A DNA stretch of 64,000 bases from Xanthomonas melonis (GCF_020783655.1 NZ_JAJGQH010000006.1:183115-247114); one strand, 5' to 3'. Counted from the stretch's first letter, positions 50,357-59,202 are shown. Program-made: numbers and translations. Notes: generated by a model from the sequence alone, not told the origin.

Positions 50357-51741
50357 CACCTGGTGCCTCCCGGAAAGTGCAACGAGGCGATCAGGCCGCC
50401 ACCGATGCGATTGGACAGATCGATGCGCCCGCCATGCGCCTGGACCACGCGCTTGACGATGGCCAGGCCCAGCCCGGCCCCACCGGCCGGCGCATCCGGC
50501 CCGCGTGCGAAACGTTCGAACACGCGCTCGGCGTCGGCGGCCGGAATGCCCGGCCCATGGTCGGCAATGGTGAGCACGTGCTGATTGCCATCGCCAGTCA
50601 GGGCAACCTGCAGCGGCGCACCGCCTCCGTACTTGCAGGCATTGTCGATCAGGTTCTTGAGCGCCTCGCGCAGCAGCAGCGCATCGCCGCGCAGCAACGC
50701 CGGTTGCGGATCGATGGCCAATTGCACGCGCGGTGCGCCCTCGCCGTGCGGCAAGGCCTCGTGCAACGCCTGGTGCAGTACCTCGGCCAGATCCACGGTG
50801 GCGAAGCGTTGCAGATGGGCACGATGGATCACGCTGGCATCGCTGAGCAACTGGTTGAGCAGGCGGCTCATATGGCTGGCGTTGCGCTCGATCGCGGCCA
50901 GGCTGCGTTGCATCTCGCGCGGGTCGTCGTCGTCCATGGCCAGCTGCGCCTGCGCGCGCAGTGCGGCCAGTGGCGTACGCATCTGGTGCGCCGCATCGGC
51001 CATGAATGCACGCAATGTCTCGTTGCTGGATGCAAGCCGCGCCATGAAGCGGTTGAGCGCCGCCACCATGAGCTGCAGTTCCTGCGGCGCCGGCACGTTC
51101 AGGGGTTTGAGGTCGGATGGTTCGCGCCGCGACAGATCGCCTTCGATACGCTGCAGCGGCCGCAACGCGCGGTACACCCCCAGCCATACCAGGCCCAGCG
51201 CCAGCAGCGACAGCACCCCGATCGCGATCAGCGCATTGAGCACCACATCGCGCGCCACCGCATCGCGCGCACGCCGGGTCTGACCGACCTGCACGCGCAC
51301 CTCGCCCTGTTCGGAGGCCGAAGCCACCCGATGCATCACCACCACGAAGCGCACCGGCTCACCGCTGTACTGCGCATCGAACAGCACCGGCCGCGCGTCG
51401 CCGGGCATCTGCGCGGGCAACGGCAGGCCCTCTTCGCCGGTGATGGTGCGACCCTGTGCATCGAACACGCGATAGAACACGCGGTCTTCCGGCGCCATGC
51501 CGAGCAGATCCAGCGAGGCATACGGCAGATCCACCTGCCAGTCGCCGCCGACCAAGGCCACGCTGTCGATGATGGACAAGGCCGAGGACACCAGCAGATG
51601 ATCGTAGGAGCGATTGGCCGCGCGCTCGCCGTAGTCGCGCGCGGCGAAGAACAGCACCACCGCGCCCAGCAACGACAGACTGCCCAGATACAGCAGCAAG
51701 GTGCGCCGGATCGACGGTGCCACCGTCAGCGGCTCAGCCAT
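50356..51741 (-). CDS. TctE-like sensor histidine kinase
   Basis: Membrane sensor kinase of 461 residues. Two TM helices (LLLYLGSLSLLGAVVLFFAA and VLNALIAIGVLSLLALGLVW) border a periplasmic 2CSK-N type domain of about 150 residues. HAMP-like linker, HisKA with the phospho-His in ADAAHQMRTPLAALRAQ, and ATPase boxes (LKNLIDNACKYGG, DHGPGIP, GAGLGLAIVKR) follow. The start overlaps the regulator gene by 8 nt. This family in other bacteria responds to tricarboxylates; the divergent porin and citrate transporter fit that role. Confidence 0.92.
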   Translation of the reverse strand: MAEPLTVAPSIRRTLLLYLGSLSLLGAVVLFFAARDYGERAANRSYDHLLVSSALSIIDSVALVGGDWQVDLPYASLDLLGMAPEDRVFYRVFDAQGRTITGEEGLPLPAQMPGDARPVLFDAQYSGEPVRFVVVMHRVASASEQGEVRVQVGQTRRARDAVARDVVLNALIAIGVLSLLALGLVWLGVYRALRPLQRIEGDLSRREPSDLKPLNVPAPQELQLMVAALNRFMARLASSNETLRAFMADAAHQMRTPLAALRAQAQLAMDDDDPREMQRSLAAIERNASHMSRLLNQLLSDASVIHRAHLQRFATVDLAEVLHQALHEALPHGEGAPRVQLAIDPQPALLRGDALLLREALKNLIDNACKYGGGAPLQVALTGDGNQHVLTIADHGPGIPAADAERVFERFARGPDAPAGGAGLGLAIVKRVVQAHGGRIDLSNRIGGGLIASLHFPGGTR

Positions 51742-52435
51742 CGGCGCCCGGCTCCACCGGCGCATGCGGGTCGGCGGCTTCCAGTTTGTAGCCGGCGCCG
51801 CGCACGGTGACGATGCGCACCGGCGCCGCGGCCAGCTTGCGCCGCAGGCGGCCGACATACAGCTCGATCGCATTGGGCCCTGCATCGTCGTCGAAGCCGA
51901 ACAGGCCGTTGCCGATATCGTCCTTGCCGACCACCTGCCCCAGCCGGCCGATCAGGATTTCCAGCAGGCGATACTCGCGATTTGGCAGCTCGATCGGCAT
52001 GCCATCGAGCATCAGGGTATGCGCTGCATTGTCGAACACGAATCCGCCGATCTGCACCACCTCGCTGGCCTGGCCACGGTTGCGCCGCAGCAGTACGCGG
52101 CAGCGCGCTTCGAACTCGCGAAAATCGAAGGGTTTGCCCAGGTAATCGTCGGCGCCGACATCCAGCGCCTGCACGCGGTCTTCGATTCCGTCGCGCGCGG
52201 TGAGCATCAGCACCGGCGTGGTGTCGCCGCGCTCGCGCATCCCGGCCAGCACGCGCAGCCCATCGAGCTTGGGCAGGCCGATATCCAGCACCACCAGATC
52301 GAAACTCTGGTAGCGCAACACGCTTGCCGCCGCCAACCCGTCGGCCTGCCAGTCCACCGCGTGCCCGCTGCGGCGCATCCGCCGCACGATGGCATCGGCG
52401 AGGTCGGCGTTGTCTTCGACTAGGAGAAGGCGCAT
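51734..52435 (-). CDS. TctD-like OmpR-family response regulator
   Basis: Response regulator of 233 residues: receiver (MRLLLVEDNADLADAI, acceptor Asp in LVVLDIGLPKLDG, Lys in DYLGKPF) and a C-terminal winged helix (LPNREYRLLEILIGRLGQVV). It pairs with the kinase gene it overlaps. Likely targets are the divergent porin and the citrate transporter beyond it. The bases just before the ATG are CCCCGCCCC, running into the heptamer repeat, so no Shine-Dalgarno sequence is present. The inverted repeat fills much of the shared promoter region. Confidence 0.93.
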   Translation of the reverse strand: MRLLLVEDNADLADAIVRRMRRSGHAVDWQADGLAAASVLRYQSFDLVVLDIGLPKLDGLRVLAGMRERGDTTPVLMLTARDGIEDRVQALDVGADDYLGKPFDFREFEARCRVLLRRNRGQASEVVQIGGFVFDNAAHTLMLDGMPIELPNREYRLLEILIGRLGQVVGKDDIGNGLFGFDDDAGPNAIELYVGRLRRKLAAAPVRIVTVRGAGYKLEAADPHAPVEPGADG

Positions 52436-52440
52436 GGGGC

Positions 52441-52575
52441 GGGGATTGGGGAGTCGGGATTGGGGAGTCGTAACAGCGCTTGGCCGCGGCCGGAAGGTAA
52501 CAGGCCGTGCACACAAAAGCTTGCCGCAATTGCGATTCTGCTCTTGCGAATCCCCAATCCCGACTCCCCAATCCC
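52441..52575. repeat. Bipartite inverted heptamer repeat in the tctD-porin promoter region (site B)
   Basis: Left arm 52441-52470 and right arm 52547-52575 are inverted copies that match at 28 of 29 positions, separated by 76 bp. Units are GGGATTG or GGGAGTC. The spacer contains GCGGCCGGAAGG and CTTGCCGCAATTGCG. It starts 5 bp upstream of tctD. Confidence 0.88.
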
Positions 52576-52691
52576 GGCCACCCAACGACAGGTCCATGAC
52601 AGCTTCGCCCGACTAGGCTGCTGCCAACGCGCCGCAGCGGCTTGTGCGGCGCATCGCCGAACGTGTTTCACACATGTACCTGGGAGGGTCT

Positions 52692-53885
52692 GTGAGCAAC
52701 CACACCTTGCGTCTGCGCGCCTGCGCCGCCTGCATGGCGGTAGGCCTGGCACCGGCAGCGCATGCAGCCGATGCCGATGGCCCGATCACCGCCGAGGTGG
52801 GTGGACGCATCCACTGGGATTTCACCGTGTTCGACAACGACGAGCGCGGTACGCCCGAGCGCAACGACACCCAGTTCCGGCGGGCGTGGCTGGACGTGGC
52901 CGGCAAGTTCTACGGCATCAACTACAAGGCCGAAGCCGAGTTCGCCGGCCTGCAATACGAACCGGGCAGCCGCGGCATCCTGGCGCGCGATGTCTATATC
53001 GCCAAGAAGTTCTCTGCGGGCACGCTGACCATTGGGCAGTTCAAGCAGTACTTCTCGTTGGACGACCGCACCGGCTCCAACTATGGCCCGTTCCTGGAAC
53101 GTGGCTATGCGGCCACCACGCTGGCGCCGATCTATCGCAAGGCGATCTCCTGGCAGGCCAATCGCCCGGATGCGACCTGGTCCACGGCGCTCTACAGCCT
53201 GGAAAGCATCGACAATTCGTCCACCAAGGGCAGTGCGCTCGGCACGCGCCTGACCTTTGCACCGGAGATGGGCCAGGCGCGCCTGCGCCACCTGGGTGTC
53301 TCGCTGGCGCACGAACGCTACGCGCGCCCCGGCAGCGCCGGCACCGCGCCGCTGCTGATACGCCCGCGTCCGGAGAACGACCTGGCCAACAACAGCCGCA
53401 TCACCCTGGCACGGTTTGCCGATGGCCGCGATACCGCGTTCGACAAATGGTCGCTGGAATACGCCGAAGTCGTCGGCCCATGGTCGTGGCAGACCGAATT
53501 CAGCGGCGGCCTGCTCGACGATGGCAGCCAGCACGCCACGGTGCTGGCCAGCTATGGGCTGGTCAGCTGGTTCGTCACCGGCGAATCGCGCGGCTACGAT
53601 CGCAAGACCGGGCGTTTCAGCCGCATCGCCACGCCCAACCGCCGCAGCGGTGCCCTCGAACTGGCCTTGCGCTACGACTACATGCGCGGCGATCAACACC
53701 TGGACGGCCAGCCCGCCTTCATCGATGCCAGCACGCAATCGTGGACGCTGGGTGGCAACTGGTACTTCAAGCCGAACCTGCGCGTGATGCTCAACGTCAT
53801 CGACAGCCGCAATCGCGACCGTGCCATGGGCGCGGTGGTCGACCACACGCTCGCGGTCACCGGCCGCTTCCAGTACGACTTCTGA
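52692..53885 (+). CDS. OprO/OprP-type porin, likely citrate-linked
   Basis: Outer-membrane porin of 397 residues of the phosphate-selective family. A signal peptide ends PAAHA, and the mature part begins DADGPITAEVGGRIHWDFTV; porin strands include RRAWLDVAGKFYGINYKAEA, TLTIGQFKQYFSLDD and the final VTGRFQYDF. GTG 52692 has GGGAGGG just upstream; an ATG at 52674 is possible but lacks one. It is divergent from tctD and precedes the citrate transporter gene by 220 bp, which shows no other gene, so tricarboxylate passage is likely though not shown. Confidence 0.9.
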   Translation: MSNHTLRLRACAACMAVGLAPAAHAADADGPITAEVGGRIHWDFTVFDNDERGTPERNDTQFRRAWLDVAGKFYGINYKAEAEFAGLQYEPGSRGILARDVYIAKKFSAGTLTIGQFKQYFSLDDRTGSNYGPFLERGYAATTLAPIYRKAISWQANRPDATWSTALYSLESIDNSSTKGSALGTRLTFAPEMGQARLRHLGVSLAHERYARPGSAGTAPLLIRPRPENDLANNSRITLARFADGRDTAFDKWSLEYAEVVGPWSWQTEFSGGLLDDGSQHATVLASYGLVSWFVTGESRGYDRKTGRFSRIATPNRRSGALELALRYDYMRGDQHLDGQPAFIDASTQSWTLGGNWYFKPNLRVMLNVIDSRNRDRAMGAVVDHTLAVTGRFQYDF

Positions 53886-54105
53886 TGCGCTGCCTGCCCA
53901 ACACATCGAAACAGCGGATCACGCCCATGCCGCGCAGTGCAGTCATCGACCTGTCTGCGTCGCAGTCGCATGACGCGATGCGCGATCGCTGCGCAGACGC
54001 ACGTACGCAAACCGGTCGCTGTGCAGCGCACGCCCATCTTCGTCGCGCACCCCGCACGACGCGTCCCACACTCTCGCTGCCGTACGCCTCAAAGGATTCG
54101 CCCGC

Positions 54106-55434
54106 ATGCTGACCGCGCTCGGTTTCGGAATGGTGATCACCTTCATGTATCTGATCATGAGCAAGCGGCTGTCGCCGCTGGTGGCGCTGATCACGGTACC
54201 GATCGTCTTCGCATTGCTGGGCGGCTTCGGCACCGGCATCAACGAGATGATGCTCGACGGCATCAAGAAGATCGCGCCCACCGGCGTGATGCTGATGTTC
54301 GCCATCCTTTACTTCGGGGTGATGATCGATGCCGGCCTGTTCGATCCGCTGGTCGGACGCATCCTGCGGCTGGTCAAGGGCGATCCGCTCAAGATCGTGA
54401 TGGGCACGGCGATCCTGGCGATGCTGATCTCTCTCGATGGCGATGGTTCCACCACCTACATGATCACCGTCTCGGCGATGCTGCCGCTGTACCAGCGCCT
54501 TGGCATGAACGCGCTCAACATGACCTGCGTGACCATCCTCGCCAGTGGCGTGATGAACCTGACCCCGTGGGGCGGCCCCACCGCACGTGCGGCCACCGCC
54601 CTGCATGTGGATCCGGCCGACGTATTCGTGCCGCTGGTGCCGGCCATGCTGGTGGCCATCGCCGGCATCCTCGCGCTGGCGTGGTATCTGGGCATGCGCG
54701 AGCGCCGCCGCCTGGGCGTGGTGCGCCTGCCAACCGATGGCAACTGGCTGGAAACCAGCCTGCCCGACGACAACGATGCACTGCCGCGCGTGGAGGAGAC
54801 CGACGACGTCAAGCGCCCCAAGCTGCTGTGGGTGAACCTGCTGCTGACGCTGGCACTGATGGCGGCGCTGGTGGTGGGCGTGCTGCCGATGCCGGTGTTG
54901 TTCATGATCGGCTTCGCCGTGGCCTTGATGATCAACTACCCCAACCTGGCCGAGCAGCGCCGCCGCCTGGTCAACCACGCCGGCAACGTGCTGTCGGTGG
55001 TATCGCTGATCTTCGCGGCCGGCATCTTCACCGGCATCCTGTCCAATACCGGCATGGTCGAGGCGATGTCGCGCAGCTTCCTGGCGGTGATTCCGGACAG
55101 CTGGGGCCCGTATCTGGCGGTGATCACCGCGATCGTCAGCATGCCATTCACGTTCTTCATGTCCAACGACGCGTTCTACTTCGGCGTGCTGCCGATCCTG
55201 TCCGAAGCCGCCGGCCACTACGGCATCACCCCGGTGGAAATGGCGCGCGCTTCGCTCGCCGGCCAGCCGGTGCATCTGCTCAGTCCCCTGGTGCCCTCGA
55301 CCTACCTGCTGGTCGGCATGGCCAAGGTGGATTTCGCCGACCACCAGCGCTTCACGCTGAAGTGGGCGGTGCTGATTTCGATGCTGATGCTTGGCGGCGG
55401 ATTGGTGTTTGGCCTGTTTCCGTTGGCGCGCTGA
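54106..55434 (+). CDS. CitMHS-family citrate transporter
   Basis: Polytopic inner-membrane symporter of 442 residues, about eleven membrane helices, of the CitMHS family that moves metal-citrate complexes with protons. Recognisable parts are the first helices LGFGMVITFMYLIMSKRLSP, SLDGDGSTTYMITVSAMLPL, NLTPWGGPTARAATALHVD and FTFFMSNDAFYFGVLPIL. AAAGGA precedes the ATG. With the upstream porin and divergent TctD/TctE-like regulators it forms a probable citrate-uptake module; citrate is abundant in plant tissue. Confidence 0.93.
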   Translation: MLTALGFGMVITFMYLIMSKRLSPLVALITVPIVFALLGGFGTGINEMMLDGIKKIAPTGVMLMFAILYFGVMIDAGLFDPLVGRILRLVKGDPLKIVMGTAILAMLISLDGDGSTTYMITVSAMLPLYQRLGMNALNMTCVTILASGVMNLTPWGGPTARAATALHVDPADVFVPLVPAMLVAIAGILALAWYLGMRERRRLGVVRLPTDGNWLETSLPDDNDALPRVEETDDVKRPKLLWVNLLLTLALMAALVVGVLPMPVLFMIGFAVALMINYPNLAEQRRRLVNHAGNVLSVVSLIFAAGIFTGILSNTGMVEAMSRSFLAVIPDSWGPYLAVITAIVSMPFTFFMSNDAFYFGVLPILSEAAGHYGITPVEMARASLAGQPVHLLSPLVPSTYLLVGMAKVDFADHQRFTLKWAVLISMLMLGGGLVFGLFPLAR

Positions 55435-55442
55435 CCGCCGCC

Positions 55443-55530
55443 GGGATTCGGCATTCGGGATTGGGGATTCGCAAGAGCGAATACCGATGCCCGCTGTTGC
55501 CAATCCCATCATCCCCAATCCCGAATCCCA
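55443..55530. repeat. Bipartite inverted heptamer repeat before the PhaB-like gene (site C)
   Basis: Left arm 55443-55471 and right arm 55501-55530 are inverted with a 16-bp exact core (ATTCGGGATTGGGGAT) and about 29 bp between. It occupies nearly all of the 116 bp between the citrate transporter and the reductase. Confidence 0.85.
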
Positions 55531-55550
55531 ACTCCGAAGGAGTGACACCA

Positions 55551-56291
55551 ATGACGCTTCGCATCGCATACGTCACCAGCGGCATGGGCAGTGTCGGCAC
55601 CGCGATCTGCCAGAGGCTGGCGCGCAGCGGGCATACCGTGGTGGCCGGCTGCGGCCCCAACTCGCCGCGCAAGTCGGCCTGGCTGCGCGAGCAGCGGGAA
55701 CAGGGCTTCGACTTCGTTGCCTCCGAAGGCAATGCCGCCGATTGGGACTCCACCGTGGCCGCGTTCGCCAAGGTCAAGGCCGAGGTCGGCGAGATCGATG
55801 TGCTGGTCAACAACGCCGGCGGTAGCCGCGATACCCTGTTCCGGCAGATGAGCCGCGACGACTGGAATGCGGTGATCGCCAGCAACCTGCATTCGCTATT
55901 CAACATCACCAAGCAGGTGGTCGATGGCATGACGGCGCGCGGCTGGGGACGCATCGTCAACATCGGCTCGGTCAGCGCGCACAAGGGGCAGATCGGGCAG
56001 ATCAACTTCGCCACCGCCAAGGCGGCCATGCACGGCTTCAGCCGGGCACTGGCGCAGGAAGTCGCCTCGCGCGGGGTCACCGTCAACACCATCTCGCCCG
56101 GCTATATCGCCAGTGCCTCGATCAGCAGCTTCCCGCCGGACGTCCTCGACCGCCTGGCCACGTCGGTGCCGGTGCGCCGCCTGGGCAAGCCCGCCGAGGT
56201 GGCCGGCCTGTGCGCCTGGCTGGCCTCCGACGATGCGGCCTATGTGACCGGCGCCGACTACGCGGTCAACGGCGGCCTGTATATGGGCTGA
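55551..56291 (+). CDS. PhaB-like short-chain dehydrogenase lacking the catalytic tyrosine
   Basis: 246-residue SDR protein closest to acetoacetyl-CoA reductase (PhaB/PhbB), which makes 3-hydroxybutyryl-CoA for PHB. Typical segments: N-terminal nucleotide loop TSGMGSVGTAI (normally T-G-G-M-G-G-I-G), DVLVNNAGGSRDTLF, IVNIGSVSAHKGQIGQ, and YVTGADYAVNGGLYMG at the end. In the YxxxK motif the residue is Phe153 (TTC 56007-56009), with Ser140 and Lys157 kept; these numbers equal those of the Ralstonia enzyme. Catalysis should be greatly reduced or lost. GAAGGAG precedes the ATG. No polymerase or thiolase gene is nearby. Confidence 0.88.
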   Translation: MTLRIAYVTSGMGSVGTAICQRLARSGHTVVAGCGPNSPRKSAWLREQREQGFDFVASEGNAADWDSTVAAFAKVKAEVGEIDVLVNNAGGSRDTLFRQMSRDDWNAVIASNLHSLFNITKQVVDGMTARGWGRIVNIGSVSAHKGQIGQINFATAKAAMHGFSRALAQEVASRGVTVNTISPGYIASASISSFPPDVLDRLATSVPVRRLGKPAEVAGLCAWLASDDAAYVTGADYAVNGGLYMG

Positions 56292-56507
56292 GCAGGCGCA
56301 CGCCCGCCTGCAGCGCTGCCAGACGCGCCCTCCCGCATGGCTCGCTGCCCGCCTGCCGACCATGTCCGGCGCCGGGTCCCCGCATGCGCCGCAGCGACAT
56401 CCGTGCGCGCTGGCGCCTCGCCCGCCCGCACAAGCGGCCGCCACTGCGCGAACGACCCGCCTGCAATGCGAACTGATTACACTCTGGCTTTTCCGCAGTG
56501 CGCTGCC

Positions 56508-57539
56508 ATGGCCAAACCTTCAGAACGCACCACGCCGAATGCTCGCCCGCAGATGGCCGACATCGCCCGCATGGCGGGTGTGTCCGAATCCACTGTGTCG
56601 CGCGCATTGGCCGGTAGCCCTGTGGTGGCCGAGCGCACCCGCGCCTACATCAAGCAGATCGCCACCGAGGCCGGCTACCAGGTCGATCCGGTGGCGCGCA
56701 GCCTGCGCGCCAAGCGCTCCAACACGGTGAGCGTGGCAGTGCCGATGATGCACGCACTGGATCAACCGCTGTCGGACCCGTTCCTGATGACCATGCTGGC
56801 GCTGCTGGCCGAAGAGCTCACCGGGCGCGGCTACAGCATGCTGCTGTCCAAACTCGACCGCCACCAGGATGGCTGGGTGGAACAGCTGGCGCGCGGCAAC
56901 CGTTCCGACGGGGTGATCGTGCTGGGGCAGAGCTCCGAACATGCGGCACTGGACCAGGCCGCGCGTGAGGGCCTGCCGCTGGCCGTGTGGGGCAGCCGCA
57001 TCGATGGGCAGGCCTACATCAGCGTGGGCAGCGACAACTTCCAGGGCGGCGCCCTCGCCACCGAGCACCTGATCGCCAGCGGCCGCCGACGCATCGCCTT
57101 CCTCGGCGACGACCAGCTCCCCGAAGTGGCCCCGCGCTTTGCCGGCTATCGCCACGCATTGGAACGGCACGGCTTGGAATTCGACACGCGGCTGCATGCG
57201 CGCAGCCATTTCGTCAGCGAAGATGCCTACCGCCTCACGCGCGCCATGCTCAAGAAGACCGATCCCCCCGACGGCCTGTTCGCCGCCTCGGACCTCATCG
57301 CGGTGGGCGCCATCCGCGCCCTGGTCGAAGCCGGCCACCGCGTGCCGCAGGACATCTCGCTGGTGGGTTTCGACGACATCCCGCTGGCCGCCTACAGCCA
57401 GCCGCCGCTGACCACGGTGCGGCAGGATCTCAACCTGGCCGCACGCCTGCTGGTGGACCGCCTGCTCGCCTTGATCGCCGGCGAGCCGGTGCAGTCGGTG
57501 GAAATGCCGGTAAAGCTGATGGTGCGCGAGTCGGCTTGA
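56508..57539 (+). CDS. suxR: LacI-family repressor SuxR of the sucrose locus
   Basis: LacI/GalR regulator of 343 residues. The N-terminal headpiece reads MADIARMAGVSESTVSRALA (residues 16-35), the hinge is VARSLRAKRSNTV, and the periplasmic-binding-like effector domain ends with DISLVGFDDIPLAAYSQPPL and TTVRQDL. Neighbouring permease, TonB receptor and amylosucrase identify it as SuxR of the Xanthomonas sux locus. It should bind the two 14-bp palindromes at 59189 and 59278 until sucrose or a derivative is present; binding is inferred. No strong ribosome site precedes ATG 56508. Confidence 0.92.
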   Translation: MAKPSERTTPNARPQMADIARMAGVSESTVSRALAGSPVVAERTRAYIKQIATEAGYQVDPVARSLRAKRSNTVSVAVPMMHALDQPLSDPFLMTMLALLAEELTGRGYSMLLSKLDRHQDGWVEQLARGNRSDGVIVLGQSSEHAALDQAAREGLPLAVWGSRIDGQAYISVGSDNFQGGALATEHLIASGRRRIAFLGDDQLPEVAPRFAGYRHALERHGLEFDTRLHARSHFVSEDAYRLTRAMLKKTDPPDGLFAASDLIAVGAIRALVEAGHRVPQDISLVGFDDIPLAAYSQPPLTTVRQDLNLAARLLVDRLLALIAGEPVQSVEMPVKLMVRESA

Positions 57540-57543
57540 GGCG

Positions 57544-57634
57544 GGGATTCGGGATTCGGGATTCGGGATTGGGGATTGGGGATTGGGGATTGGGGATTGG
57601 GGATTGGGGATTCGGGATTGGGGATTGGGGATTG
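57544..57634 (+). repeat. Tandem heptamer array, 13 units of GGGATTS (site D)
   Basis: Thirteen head-to-tail 7-bp units: three GGGATTC, six GGGATTG, one GGGATTC, three GGGATTG, with no other change. It begins 4 bp after the suxR stop in the convergent suxR-suxC gap. Unlike sites A-C there is no inverted arm. Such an array is a likely length-variable locus. Confidence 0.95.
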
Positions 57635-57660
57635 GGAGATACCAGACCGGCAATCCGCTT

Positions 57661-57705
57661 CCTTCTCCCGCCTGCGGGAGAAGGTGCCCGAAGGGCGGAT
57701 GAGGG
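57661..57705 (+). repeat. REP-like element, copy upstream of suxC end
   Basis: A perfect 11-bp stem (CCTTCTCCCGC / GCGGGAGAAGG, loop CT) is followed by TGCCCGAAGGGCGGATGAGG. The same structure in the same orientation occurs at 63867. It lies between the convergent suxR and suxC genes; 57706-57801 holds nothing recognisable. Confidence 0.8.
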
Positions 57706-57801
57706 CCGGCGGCCAGCCGATCCACCGTACTCGCCCCCCAGGCAACCCGGCAGGCACGCGCGTGTGGCATCTTCGGCAGCCAGCGATGTCAGCCCCGCAT
57801 G

Positions 57802-59127
57802 CTACGCCCCTGCCGGGATCGTCCCCGGCTTGCGGACCCGTACGCACAGCATCGCCACCGCCGCGGCCAGCATCAGCGCGCCAGCCAGGCGGATCACATT
57901 GCGCGGGTCGCCATGCAATAGCGGCTCGTAATACAGCGGCAAGGTCACGATCTGGATCAGCATCGGCAACACGATGAACAGATTGAACAGCCCCATGTAC
58001 ACGCCGGTGCGCTCGGCCGGAATGCTGTCGGCCAGCATCAGGTACGGGTTGCCCATCATGCTGGCCCAGGCCAGGCCGATGCCGATCATCGGCAACAGCA
58101 ACAGCCAGCGGCTCTCGATACCCGGCAGCATCCACATGCCGATGCCGGCTGCCACCAGACAGGCGGCATGGGTGTACTTGGGGCCGAAGCGGCGGACCAC
58201 CGGCACCATCGCGAAGGCCGCCAGAAACGCGACGAAATTGTAGAAACCGCCGATCTGCCCGTTGACCAGGCCCGCCTCGCGGAAACCGTGCGAGTTCGCA
58301 TCGGTGGTGCCGAACAAAGTGGTCGACAGCGACAGCACGATGTATTGCCAGTAGCAGAAGATCGCATACCACTGGAACAGCATCACCGGCGCCAGCTGGC
58401 GCATGGTCGGCGGCATCGCACGCAACGCACCGCCGATTTCGCGCACCACCGCGCCCAGGCCGGCGCCGCGCTGGCGCAGGCGGGCGATCTCGAGCGGCGG
58501 GATCACCGGCTCGCGCACGCTGCGCGCTGTCAACAGGATGGAGGCAGCGGAAAACCCAGCACCGATCACGAAGGCCGCGATGGTGACGTAGGGAATGTGA
58601 TGCGCGTTGGCGGCATCCTGGTTCATGCCCATCCACACCAGCAGCGGCGGGGTGAGATAGGCCAGGGTCTGCGCCAGCCCGGTGAACGCGCTTTGGGTGA
58701 GATAGCCCAACGGACGTTGCGCAGGCGCCAGGACATCGCTGACCAGCGCACGGTAGGGCTCCATCGCCACGTTATTGGCCGCATCCAGTATCCACAGCAG
58801 GCACACCGCCATCCACAGCGCAGTACTGAAGGGCATGGCGAGCAGGCACAGGCTGCACACCAGCGCCCCCAGCACCATGTACGGCATGCGCCGCCCCCAC
58901 CGCGTCACCGAGCGATCGCTCCACGCACCCACGAACGGCTGCAGCACCAACCCGGTAATGGGTCCGGCCAGCCACAGGTACGGCAGGCTCGCATGGTCGG
59001 CGCCCAGGTAGTTGTAGATCGGGCTCATGTTGCTCTGCTGCAGCCCGAAGCTGTACTGCACGCCGAAGAAGCCGGCGTTGAGCGCCAGGATGCGCATGAA
59101 GGAGAACGGAGAGGCAGTCGACGACAT
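57802..59127 (-). CDS. suxC: Sugar permease SuxC (MFS, GPH/sucrose:H+ type)
   Basis: Inner-membrane transporter of 441 residues with twelve predicted helices. The start LALNAGFFGVQYSFGLQQSN and the loop SDRSVTRWGRRMPYM are typical of sucrose/maltose:proton symporters of the GPH and SUC type. It would carry the sugar delivered by SuxA across the inner membrane. It is divergent from suxA, sharing a 267-bp region with two operators. The ribosome site of ATG 59127 is weak. Confidence 0.93.
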   Translation of the reverse strand: MSSTASPFSFMRILALNAGFFGVQYSFGLQQSNMSPIYNYLGADHASLPYLWLAGPITGLVLQPFVGAWSDRSVTRWGRRMPYMVLGALVCSLCLLAMPFSTALWMAVCLLWILDAANNVAMEPYRALVSDVLAPAQRPLGYLTQSAFTGLAQTLAYLTPPLLVWMGMNQDAANAHHIPYVTIAAFVIGAGFSAASILLTARSVREPVIPPLEIARLRQRGAGLGAVVREIGGALRAMPPTMRQLAPVMLFQWYAIFCYWQYIVLSLSTTLFGTTDANSHGFREAGLVNGQIGGFYNFVAFLAAFAMVPVVRRFGPKYTHAACLVAAGIGMWMLPGIESRWLLLLPMIGIGLAWASMMGNPYLMLADSIPAERTGVYMGLFNLFIVLPMLIQIVTLPLYYEPLLHGDPRNVIRLAGALMLAAAVAMLCVRVRKPGTIPAGA

Positions 59128-59188
59128 GCAGGGCCCAGGGCATCGGCACGGCTCCCAGTGGCCGCATCGCACTGTACCTTGCCGTTCC

Positions 59189-59202
59189 TGCAATCGATTG
59201 TA
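59189..59202. promoter_or_regulatory. SuxR operator candidate O1
   Basis: TGCAATCGATTGTA, a LacI-type palindrome with a central CG, lies 62 bp upstream of the suxC start. An identical 14-mer lies at 59278. Confidence 0.75.

Noticed and set aside
57544..57634. CRISPR array
   Set aside because: Units are 7 bp with no spacers, and no cas genes are present; it is a simple tandem repeat.
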